NCBI GenBank assembly: GCA_023440975.1
Contig: JAEZRD010000041.1
Coordinates: forward strand, 1-49,868
Direction: 5' to 3'
Length of the DNA: 49,868 nucleotides
Source of the DNA: Methanobacteriota archaeon
Lineage (GTDB): Archaea > Methanobacteriota > Methanobacteria > Methanobacteriales > Methanobacteriaceae
Shown here: piece by piece, positions 41,838 through 49,868 of the stretch
How the letters are laid out: every line of letters begins with the position of its first letter
How positions within the stretch are numbered: position 1 is the first letter of the stretch
Translations under genes and position numbers: made by a program
Notes under the pieces: model-generated
Seen by the model: only the letters and a program-made list of their open reading frames with translations
Database searches by the model: none
What the model was told of the DNA's origin: nothing

Positions 41838-44800
41838 TTATTCCTCATCAACAATTTTAATTCCTTCTTTCTCCAATTCTTTAATAGATTGATCTTCATC
41901 TACATCTTCTCTTCTTCTCATTTCACCAAGACCTTCATTGTATGCAACATCACCAATGAAAGCAGATGAATTGGTTCTTTGATTTTCATCAAGATTTTCA
42001 ATAGCTGTAACACTAATATCTCTACCATTATTATTGGTTGCTGCAAGTATAGTTGCTGTACTTACACCAGTTGTTGCAGTAGCAGTTGTACCAGTAACAG
42101 TACCAGTTGTAGTTATAGGAGTTACAGGATTAACTGTTGTAGTTGTGCCACCATTAGTAGTGGTACCTCCATTATCAGTAGGATTATTATTATCCGGACT
42201 TGTTGGTTCTACAACATCAGATGCATCGTCACCACTATCATCACTATCATCTTCAGATTTAGGTTTATTTTCTTCACCTGGAGCAAGATTAGTATCTGGA
42301 ATTATAGGAACAATTGGTTCATTATTATCAGAACTTGATCCTGGATTATCTGCAGATCCCGGATTTTCAGGAACAGCAGGTTCATCTGGAGTAACAGGAG
42401 TACTTGGAGAGTTTACACTGATTTCACCAACATTAACACTATCTGCATAATTCACATTAGCACTATTAAAGGTTACATTAATATCATTAAATGTTCCAGA
42501 ACTGCTTAAAGTAATATTTTCAAATGTTACTGTAGCAGTACTACCATTAGATAATATTTCTGCAGTATATTTGTTTCCAAATATATCAGAAATGGTTACA
42601 TTACCACTTAATGCAGAACCATTAGTACTAACAGTAATAACAATATTTTTTACATCCCCTTGAGTACCAGTTATATTAAAACCAGTAACTGTAGTAGGGT
42701 ATTGTCTGGAACTTAATGTAATAGTTCCATTACTACTTGCGCTGTAAATACTAGTACTATTATAAACAACAGTGTAAACTTTATCTTTACCGTAATCTGG
42801 GTAAGATAATCCTTTGAATACTGCTGTATTGTTTATTACAGTAGCTGTGTAATTTGTACCTGCTAGAGTTAATACAGTGTTATCTGGGATATTTACTGTT
42901 TGTATTCCAACATCTACATTTAAATCATAATAACCAATACTTGCATTATTAGTGATAGCTGTTTTATTAGGACCAACAACTGTGATAGAACCTACATTAT
43001 TACTATTTGCATAATTTACATTTTCACTGTTGAAATTAACAGGAATGCTTAGGAAGTTTCCTTCTTCTGCAAGAGTAACATTATAGAATGTAACTGTTGC
43101 TTCATTACCTACAACATTGATTAATTTACTTGTTAAAGTTTCATTAAACACATTAGTTATAGTAACATAACCATTGATTTCAGATCCTTCAGTATTAACT
43201 GTAATTGTAATATCATGAACTTCACCTTTAGTACCACTTATGGTAAATCCAGTGACATTGGTTAGATATTGTTTAGAAGTTAAATTAATGGTTGCAGTAG
43301 TAGGTGCGTAGTAATTGTCTCCATCAAAAATAATGTTGTATATACTTTCGTTACCATAACCTGGGTAAGTTAAGTTTTCAAATGTAACTGTACCATTAAT
43401 TACAGTTGCATTATGATGTATACCATTATTATCAATGTAGTATACAGTTGCATTTTCTGGAATACCATTAACTTTGAGAGTTACATTGGTTGTTTGATCG
43501 TAATATCCTACATCATTATGACTGCTTATATATGTACTGTCTGGTTGATTAACTATTATAGTACCTTTATTAGTGCTGTTAAGATAATTTACATTTGCAC
43601 TTGTGAAAGTAATATTATTAGTGAAATTACCTATTTCTGCAAGAGAAATATTGTTAAATGTAGCATTAAACTCTTTAGCGGTTAAATTGATTAAATCACT
43701 TGTTAAATTATTACCAAATACATCAGTAATAGTCACATAACCAATAATTTGAGATCCTTCTGTATTTACAGTTACAGTAATTACTCTAGTATCATCTTTA
43801 TAACCAGAAATACTATAATCAGAAATACTAGTTGAGTATTGTCTTGAATTTAAAACAATTTTAGAACTATTAGCCGCGTGATGATTATCTCCCTCATAAA
43901 TAACTGTGTAATTGAATTGATTACCGTAATCAGGATATTTTACACCTTCAAATGTAGCTTGATTATTACTTACAGTAGCTTCGTGTCTAATATTATTATT
44001 ATCTACAAAGTAAACAGTAGCACCATCAGGAATACCAGAAGTACTTATAATAACATTTACAGTTTCATCATAATGACCAGTACTATTAAATCCTTGCATA
44101 CTATCAGTATCAGGACCAACAACTGTAATTACACCTTGACCATTACTATTTGCATAGTTATTATTTGTACTAGTGAAAGTAATAGCTGAAATGGAATTAC
44201 CAATTGTTTCTAATAATACATTAGTATTAATAGTAGCTATATTAGATCCAGGCTCATTAATTGTGTAATTGTAACTATTACCAAATACATCAGTAATACT
44301 TAAAATACCGAATAATTGAGAACCTGTACTTGATATATTAACTGTTAAGTCTTTATAATCTCCTTTATAACCTGAAACATCAAAACCTTTAACATTAGTA
44401 GAGTATTGTTCTGAATTTAATGTTATAGTTCCAGTAGCTGCTGCATTATAAATTGTACCTGCATATTTAACAATATAAGTGTATGTAGTACCATAATCAG
44501 GATATTTTAAGTTTTTAAATATAGCTTGACCATTAGTTACAATAGCAGTAATATTAGTTCCTTCAATAGTTAAAACTGAATTTTCAGGAACACCTACGGT
44601 ATTTATAGTAACATCAACAGTTTTATCATAATGATCAGTGCTGTTAAAACTTCCTACATGAGTACTATTTGGACCAACAACATTGATTGTTCCTATATTT
44701 GTACTGTTTGCATAATTTACATTAGAACTTGTAAATAAAACTTTCACATCAGATTTAGATAATATTTCAGTAAAGTTAATATTAGAGAATGTAATAGTTG

Positions 44801-47800
44801 TGGTATTTCCATTAACATCAATAGAACTTGATAGAATTACACCGAATACATCGGTAATAGTTAAAGTACCATTGAGTATTGGACCTTCACCATTAACAGT
44901 TATGACAATATTACCATTTTCTCCTACATATCCACTTAAACTAAATCCATTTACATTAGTTTTATATAAATTAGATTTTAATGTAATTGTTCCATTACTT
45001 CCTTTAAGTTCTGTGCTTCCATCATATACAACAGTGTAAACTGTATCATCACCATAGTTAGGGTAATTTAAATCAGTAAATGTTGCTTGATTACCATTTA
45101 CAGTAGTTGTATGATTAACACCATCATTATCAATAAAGTAAACAGTAGCACCATCAGGAACACCAGAAGTAGTTACAGTAATATTTACTAATTGATCATA
45201 ATAACCAATACTTCCATTATTATTGATTGCTGTTTCACCTTGTGCTATTACTTTTATAGTACCATTATTTGAACTGTCACCATAGTTAACATTTGAACTA
45301 GTGAAATTAATATTAGCAATGAAATTACCAACTGTAGTTAAATTAATATCTGAAATAGTTTTACTACTTACATTTTTGTTAGGTTCGTTGATTTCAAAAG
45401 TATAATTATTACCAAAGATATCAGTAACAGTTAAATTACCGAATAATTGAGATCCACCACTGGAAACAGTGATAGTTATTTCCCTATTTTGTTCGTTTTG
45501 ATAACCAGATATACTGAAATCTGTGACTGTTGTTTTATATTGTTCTGAATTTAAAACAATAGTTGTTGAACTAGGTTTATAATAAATACTTCCATCATAT
45601 TTAACATCATAAGTGTATGTAGTGCCATAATTAGGATAACTTAAATCAGCAAATGTTGCTTGACCATTAATTACAGTAGCTGTATGATTAACACCATCAT
45701 TATCAACAAAGTAAACAGTAGCACCATTAGGAACAGTATTCACTGTTATAATAGCATCAACAGTTTTATCATAATAATCAGTACTATTAAATCCATTCAT
45801 ACTAGTATCAACAGGACCTACAATAAGAATATTACCTTTATTATTACTATCAAGATAGTTTACATTTGAACTAGTAAATATAACATCAGCTGTGAAATTA
45901 CCTATACCCTCTAATTCAATATTAGTGAATTCAACTGTAGAAGTAGTTCCATTAATATTAATAGTTTGAGTTAAAGTCTTACCAGACACAGTCTTAATAG
46001 TTAAAGTACCAATAAGTTGAGAACCACTAGTACTTACAGTAACATTGAAATTCTTGTATTCCCCTTGATAACCAGATATAGTGAATCCAGTTACACTAGT
46101 AGGATATCTATCAGATTTTAAAACAATGTTTGTAGAACTACCTGCATAGTAAATGTTTCCATCATATTTAACAGTGTAATTATAAATAGTACCATAATTA
46201 GGATAACTTAAATCCGCAAATGTTGCTTGACCATTAGTTACAATAGCAGTATGATTAACACCACCAGAAACAAAGTAGACAGTAGCACCATCAGGGACAC
46301 CATTCACTGTTATAATAGCATTACCTTTTTGATCATAATATTTAGTATCAGTAACTCCAGTCATACTAGTAGTAGCCGGACCACGAATATGAATATTAGC
46401 AAAATTATCACTATTAAGGTAATTTACATTAGAACTGTTAAATGTAATATTAGCAACAGTATCACCAATACCAATTAATTCTTCAGTAAATGCAACAGTA
46501 TAGGTATTATTATTAACATTAATATTCTGTGTTAAAGTCTTACCAGACACAGTCTTAATAGTTAAAGTACCAATAAGTTGAGAACCACTAGTACTTACAG
46601 TAACATTGAAATTCTTGTATTCTCCTTGATAACCAGTTATATTAAATCCAGTTACACTAGTAGGATACATGTTAGAACTTAAAACAATCTTGGAAGAACT
46701 ATTTGCATAGTAAATGTTTCCATCATATTTCACATCATAAGTGTAGATAGTACCATGATTAGGATAACTTAAATCAGTAAATGTTGCTTGATTACTATTT
46801 ACAGTAGTTGTATGATTAACACCACCAGAAACAAAGTAAACAGTAGCACCATCAGGGATACCTGTAGTATTTATAGTAACATTAACCTTTTGATCATAAT
46901 AACCAATACTATTAAATCCAGTCATACTAGTTAAATTTGGACCTATCACATGTAAATATCCAGTATTAGTACTGTTTAAATAATTTACATTTGAACTTAT
47001 GAATTTAATATCAGCAGTGAAATTACCAATTTTAGCTAATAATACATTTGGAATATTTACAGTAGTTATATTAACATTAGGTTCATTTATTTCATAAGTA
47101 GAACTGTTACCAAATATATTAGTAACAATTAAAGTACCGAATAATTGGGAACCTTCACTAGAAACTGTTATAGTTATATTCTTAGTTTCTCCTTGATAAC
47201 CTGTTACATCAAATGTACTAACATGAGTTGGATACTTATTTGAGGTTAAAGTTATTTTTCCTGTACTACTTGCAATAGTTATATCATTACTATTGAAAAC
47301 AACAGTATAAATATTAGTTCCATCTGCATTAGGATATTGTAAACCATTAAACTCAGCATAATTATTATAGACCTTAGCACTAATGTTAGTTCCTGCAATA
47401 GTTAAAACTGAACCATCAGGAATATTATTAGTAGTTACACCTACAGTACCAGTCTTATCATAATAACCAACACTAGAATTATCATTTATTATAGTTGTAG
47501 TAGGAATGATTACTTCAATATTACCAACATTTTGACTACTTTCATAATTAATGTTTTCACTTGTGAAAGTTGTGGTTATATTAAATGTTCCAGATTTTGT
47601 TAAGTTAATATTAGTAAATGTTGCAGTAGCAATATTACCACTTACATTAACCTTTGCAGAGTAATTTTTTCCAAATACATCATAGATTGTTACACTACCA
47701 TCAAGTAAAGAACCATTAGTTTTTACAGTAACAGTAATTGTTGCATTAGTATCTATTACACCATAAACATTAAAACTTGAAACATTTGTTGGATATTTAT

Positions 47801-49862
47801 TTGATTTTAAAGTTATTGTTCCATTACTACTTAATATGTTCACATTTGTACTATTATAAACTACATTGTAGACAATAGTTTCATTAGCATTAGGATATTG
47901 TAAATCTTTAAATACAGCATCCCCATTAGCATTCACTTGAGCAGTGATATTAGTTCCTGCAATAGTTAAAGTTTCTCCTGTAGCTATACCATTAGTATGT
48001 ACAGTAACATTAGTTTTTTGATTATAATAACCAGTTTTACTAACATTATTTATACTTGTACTATTTGGTGTTGAAACAAGAGTAATAGTACCTATAGTTC
48101 CTAGATAATTAAGAACACCATTATATGCAATGTTATAAACATTTGTAGTACCGTAATTAGGGAATACTAAATCAGTAGCATTTATTTTACCATTAACAAA
48201 GTTAACAACTTTACTATATCCATTAGGACCAGTAATAGTTACTTGACCATTAGGAACAGTTAGATTTTTGTATCCTTCAGTAGTTACAGTAATATTCGCA
48301 ATTTGGTTTGTAGTTTGTCCAGCTTTACCAGTCAAAGTAGTATTACTAATTCCAGTATTATATGGATAAACTATTAATTCACCATAACTTGCATTTGAAT
48401 TTACATAATATTGTGAGTTAATAGGAGTAAAAATAACATTAGTTGTATAATTTCCTTCATTAGCTAAATAAATCTTGAACTGATTAGAATAACCATTGGT
48501 AACTGTAATATTAGGTATAAATTGTGAATAATTTGCATTATTTCCAGTACCGGTAATAGTAACATTAATAGTACCAGATACAGAAGTATCATTTAACTTA
48601 ACAACTACAGTATGGTATGTATTAGCATAACCATAATCATTAAGCTTACCAACACTTGCAAGTTGCTTTTGGATTAAATTAAGTAACTTAGTTGGTACAA
48701 TAACTCCATCAATATGCCATTCCCCAGAATGTGATTTTATTACATACCACCATACAGAATATCCTGAACCAGTTAAATTTAATTTTCCGGTTTTATAATC
48801 GATGTAATAATCAGGATAATATGCTTGTAAATATTCTTCAATAAAATCTTCACTGATATGATCATTTATAGTCCCATCAAGTTCCCTAGCATTAATATAA
48901 TCAGTTATTGCTTGGGGTTGAGAATTCAATATAGCATTAATATCTTTTGCATCATTAGTAGAAACACTACCTTTATTTAAACCAGATATCACATCAATTA
49001 ATTTTGAAGCTGCTGTAACATTTACAGTTGCATTTGCATAAAATTGTCCACCAGGATAATAATCACCTGAACTATGAGATGCTGCTGTACTATTTGAACT
49101 TATTTCAATAGCGGGATATCCATTTAATTTAATGTAAAAAAATGCTAAGAAAGTATCAGGATAAGTGTAAATATTGCCACTAATACTATTAGCTCCATTA
49201 AAATAACCATTTTCATTTATTGCTAAAGATTCACTACCATAGCCATAAAATTTATTATTTTTAATAGTTACTTTGTAATTAGTTGTTTCAACTATAGCAT
49301 TTGGAATTGTATGAGAATTTGTAAAATTATAATAAAAATTACAATTAGTTACAGATACTTTACCATTATAAATAGTTAAAACAGGATTATTATCATTACT
49401 TATAAATGTACAATTATTGAAAGTCACAGTAGAACCATAATTTACAGTAACATGAGAATTATTGAACACACAATTATTATAAGTAGTAGAATCATAGACC
49501 GTGAAATCATTAGTAAAAGTATCACCACTAAGAGTTGAAGTAAGTTGATTGGTTGAACTTACATCATTTACAGCACTCAGTATATTAGAAGTAGTTATTT
49601 GATTAGTTGAAGTGTCATTTGCATTATCAGTTGAATAATCAGTTAAACTTATATTAGAACTGTCATCAACAACAGATAAGTCATTCAGCCCTGAATCACC
49701 AAGGTTAGTTTGAGTTGACACATTAGAGATTGTATCTCCTAGAGCAGTATTTGAGGAATCAGAAATATCTGCTGCAAATGCAGAACTTAAGGTTATAAGA
49801 CATAAAATTGACATTGTAATGACAACAAATATCAACATCCATTTATTATTCTGCTTTTTCAT
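41838..49862 (-). CDS. Giant secreted repeat protein, ten-repeat member of a pair
   Basis: A 2674-residue secreted protein; the start ATG is at 49862 and its ribosome binding site is beyond the window. It begins with a signal peptide ending about residue 31 (SSAFAAD) and an Asn/Ser/Thr-rich stretch, then a short beta-helix part with NNCTFISN-like rungs. A helical domain follows with GYSVWWYVIK and WHIDGVIVPTKLL (about 280-415), plus a divergent leading Ig-like module. Ten tandem units of 186-191 residues come next, each opening near a YYD/HYD motif and each containing two Ig-like parts (about 460-2330). It ends in a Pro/Asp/Asn/Thr-rich linker with EPIVPIIPDTN and a charged 62-residue tail. 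No membrane anchor is visible. Probably a cell-wall fibre or adhesin. Confidence 0.82.
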   Translation of the reverse strand: MKKQNNKWMLIFVVITMSILCLITLSSAFAADISDSSNTALGDTISNVSTQTNLGDSGLNDLSVVDDSSNISLTDYSTDNANDTSTNQITTSNILSAVNDVSSTNQLTSTLSGDTFTNDFTVYDSTTYNNCVFNNSHVTVNYGSTVTFNNCTFISNDNNPVLTIYNGKVSVTNCNFYYNFTNSHTIPNAIVETTNYKVTIKNNKFYGYGSESLAINENGYFNGANSISGNIYTYPDTFLAFFYIKLNGYPAIEISSNSTAASHSSGDYYPGGQFYANATVNVTAASKLIDVISGLNKGSVSTNDAKDINAILNSQPQAITDYINARELDGTINDHISEDFIEEYLQAYYPDYYIDYKTGKLNLTGSGYSVWWYVIKSHSGEWHIDGVIVPTKLLNLIQKQLASVGKLNDYGYANTYHTVVVKLNDTSVSGTINVTITGTGNNANYSQFIPNITVTNGYSNQFKIYLANEGNYTTNVIFTPINSQYYVNSNASYGELIVYPYNTGISNTTLTGKAGQTTNQIANITVTTEGYKNLTVPNGQVTITGPNGYSKVVNFVNGKINATDLVFPNYGTTNVYNIAYNGVLNYLGTIGTITLVSTPNSTSINNVSKTGYYNQKTNVTVHTNGIATGETLTIAGTNITAQVNANGDAVFKDLQYPNANETIVYNVVYNSTNVNILSSNGTITLKSNKYPTNVSSFNVYGVIDTNATITVTVKTNGSLLDGSVTIYDVFGKNYSAKVNVSGNIATATFTNINLTKSGTFNITTTFTSENINYESSQNVGNIEVIIPTTTIINDNSSVGYYDKTGTVGVTTNNIPDGSVLTIAGTNISAKVYNNYAEFNGLQYPNADGTNIYTVVFNSNDITIASSTGKITLTSNKYPTHVSTFDVTGYQGETKNITITVSSEGSQLFGTLIVTNIFGNSSTYEINEPNVNITTVNIPNVLLAKIGNFTADIKFISSNVNYLNSTNTGYLHVIGPNLTSMTGFNSIGYYDQKVNVTINTTGIPDGATVYFVSGGVNHTTTVNSNQATFTDLSYPNHGTIYTYDVKYDGNIYYANSSSKIVLSSNMYPTSVTGFNITGYQGEYKNFNVTVSTSGSQLIGTLTIKTVSGKTLTQNINVNNNTYTVAFTEELIGIGDTVANITFNSSNVNYLNSDNFANIHIRGPATTSMTGVTDTKYYDQKGNAIITVNGVPDGATVYFVSGGVNHTAIVTNGQATFADLSYPNYGTIYNYTVKYDGNIYYAGSSTNIVLKSDRYPTSVTGFTISGYQGEYKNFNVTVSTSGSQLIGTLTIKTVSGKTLTQTININGTTSTVEFTNIELEGIGNFTADVIFTSSNVNYLDSNNKGNILIVGPVDTSMNGFNSTDYYDKTVDAIITVNTVPNGATVYFVDNDGVNHTATVINGQATFADLSYPNYGTTYTYDVKYDGSIYYKPSSTTIVLNSEQYKTTVTDFSISGYQNEQNREITITVSSGGSQLFGNLTVTDIFGNNYTFEINEPNKNVSSKTISDINLTTVGNFIANINFTSSNVNYGDSSNNGTIKVIAQGETAINNNGSIGYYDQLVNITVTTSGVPDGATVYFIDNDGVNHTTTVNGNQATFTDLNYPNYGDDTVYTVVYDGSTELKGSNGTITLKSNLYKTNVNGFSLSGYVGENGNIVITVNGEGPILNGTLTITDVFGVILSSSIDVNGNTTTITFSNINFTEILSKSDVKVLFTSSNVNYANSTNIGTINVVGPNSTHVGSFNSTDHYDKTVDVTINTVGVPENSVLTIEGTNITAIVTNGQAIFKNLKYPDYGTTYTYIVKYAGTIYNAAATGTITLNSEQYSTNVKGFDVSGYKGDYKDLTVNISSTGSQLFGILSITDVFGNSYNYTINEPGSNIATINTNVLLETIGNSISAITFTSTNNNYANSNGQGVITVVGPDTDSMQGFNSTGHYDETVNVIISTSGIPDGATVYFVDNNNIRHEATVSNNQATFEGVKYPDYGNQFNYTVIYEGDNHHAANSSKIVLNSRQYSTSISDYSISGYKDDTRVITVTVNTEGSQIIGYVTITDVFGNNLTSDLINLTAKEFNATFNNISLAEIGNFTNNITFTSANVNYLNSTNKGTIIVNQPDSTYISSHNDVGYYDQTTNVTLKVNGIPENATVYYIDNNGIHHNATVINGTVTFENLTYPGYGNESIYNIIFDGDNYYAPTTATINLTSKQYLTNVTGFTISGTKGEVHDITITVNTEGSEINGYVTITNVFNETLTSKLINVVGNEATVTFYNVTLAEEGNFLSIPVNFNSENVNYANSNNVGSITVVGPNKTAITNNASIGYYDLNVDVGIQTVNIPDNTVLTLAGTNYTATVINNTAVFKGLSYPDYGKDKVYTVVYNSTSIYSASSNGTITLSSRQYPTTVTGFNITGTQGDVKNIVITVSTNGSALSGNVTISDIFGNKYTAEILSNGSTATVTFENITLSSSGTFNDINVTFNSANVNYADSVNVGEISVNSPSTPVTPDEPAVPENPGSADNPGSSSDNNEPIVPIIPDTNLAPGEENKPKSEDDSDDSGDDASDVVEPTSPDNNNPTDNGGTTTNGGTTTTVNPVTPITTTGTVTGTTATATTGVSTATILAATNNNGRDISVTAIENLDENQRTNSSAFIGDVAYNEGLGEMRRREDVDEDQSIKELEKEGIKIVDEE
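41841..42026 (-). other. Shared C-terminal tail domain, giant surface protein
   Basis: Codes for the last 62 residues, GRDISVTAIENLDENQ to KIVDEE, homologous to the tail at 38402-38584. DNA similarity is also high, including a 47-base stretch with one mismatch around the GEMRRRE codons. Confidence 0.75.
45971..46075 (-). repeat. 105-bp near-identical block, copy in the fifth repeat
   Basis: Matches 46532-46636 with a single mismatch, offset 561 bases. It encodes the GSQLIGTLTIKTVSGKTL region of two consecutive repeats, which elsewhere diverge. Confidence 0.85.
46532..46636 (-). repeat. 105-bp near-identical block, copy in the fourth repeat
   Basis: Partner of 45971-46075 (one mismatch by eye). 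Suggests recent duplication or gene conversion inside the giant gene. Confidence 0.85.
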
Positions 49863-49868
49863 TTTTTC

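Larger units (their letters stand above)
42360..48060 (-). repeat. Ten tandem ~564-bp coding repeats
   Basis: The YYD/YYN/HYD-codon landmark at the start of each unit lies at 48021, 47457, 46893, 46332, 45768, 45195, 44625, 44067, 43497 and 42924 (plus coordinates). Spacings are 564, 564, 561, 564, 573, 570, 558, 570 and 573 bases, all multiples of three (186-191 codons). Unit limits in the call are approximate. Confidence 0.88.

Noticed and set aside
41979..46478. Plus-strand open frames rich in Ile/Ser/Cys/Tyr opposite the giant surface gene
   Set aside because: They lie entirely within the minus-strand gene, repeat with its 564-base period, lack ribosome binding sites and have no protein-like composition.
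42360..48060. CRISPR-like regular repeats
   Set aside because: The period is about 564 bases, the repeats are coding and in frame, and there are no short identical repeats with unique spacers.

Overview
The window is AT-rich archaeal DNA, most likely from a host-associated member of the Methanobacteriales. Methanosphaera is the best fit and Methanobrevibacter the alternative. The evidence is gene content plus composition. Archaeal markers include ABCE1/Rli1, aEF-1beta, Pth2 and a 4-subunit pyruvate:ferredoxin oxidoreductase in porCDABEF order. Methanogen-type genes include a dihydropteroate-synthase-related protein, a probable methanofuran kinase, a nicotianamine-synthase homologue and CbiMNQO. 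The very large Asn/Thr-rich secreted proteins are of the adhesin-like kind. Many genes have a GGAGG-type ribosome binding site, some start at TTG, and promoters carry TTTATATA-like boxes. No rRNA, insertion sequence, prophage or CRISPR array was seen.

Layout. 1-398: N-terminus of a secreted Asn/Thr-rich protein running off the left edge. 604-4723 (minus): DUF89 phosphatase, ubiquitin-like sulfur carrier, TtuA/NcsA tRNA thiolase, VWA protein and MoxR ATPase. 4903-9710: a membrane-anchored protein, an acyltransferase-3 membrane protein, a flavodoxin, the DHPS-related protein and the fumarase alpha subunit. 9909-13743: por operon ending in a clear hairpin terminator. 14225-20673: phosphate locus (HTH-PhoU, two PstS, PstC, an unlisted 50-aa ORF, PstA, PstB, PhoU). 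20809-22854: beta-helix adhesin-like protein. 23115-24292: two small membrane-protein genes. 24515-24756: tRNA-Thr(GGT) and tRNA-Leu(TAA). 24975-27269: 54-aa ferredoxin, DUF4330-like protein and a Wzy-like polymerase. 27282-31392: Ogt, then (minus) nicotianamine-synthase homologue and the CbiO/Q/N/M nickel/cobalt importer. 31786-36350: Nif3-like, TPR and methyltransferase-like proteins, a coiled-coil protein, aEF-1beta, a 53-aa zinc-ribbon protein, probable MfnE and Pth2. 36525-38303: ABCE1. 38399-49862: two related giant surface proteins of 1026 and 2674 residues.

How the genes work together. Por makes or uses pyruvate with reduced ferredoxin, and fumarase belongs to the partial C4 branch of carbon assimilation. 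The Pst/PhoU block is a self-contained phosphate import and control unit. CbiMNQO with the NAS homologue suggests coordinated import and chelation of nickel or cobalt, which methanogens need for F430, hydrogenases and corrinoid methyltransferases. The sulfur carrier plus TtuA pair is a tRNA 2-thiouridine system. Together the surface proteins, acyltransferase and polymerase form the cell-envelope part of the window.

The most unusual features are: the two giant proteins, which share an N-terminal domain and a charged C-terminal tail of about 61 residues but differ by about nine copies of a 188-residue repeat; the small ORF fitted exactly between pstC and pstA; and the putative operator flanking the cbiM TATA box.
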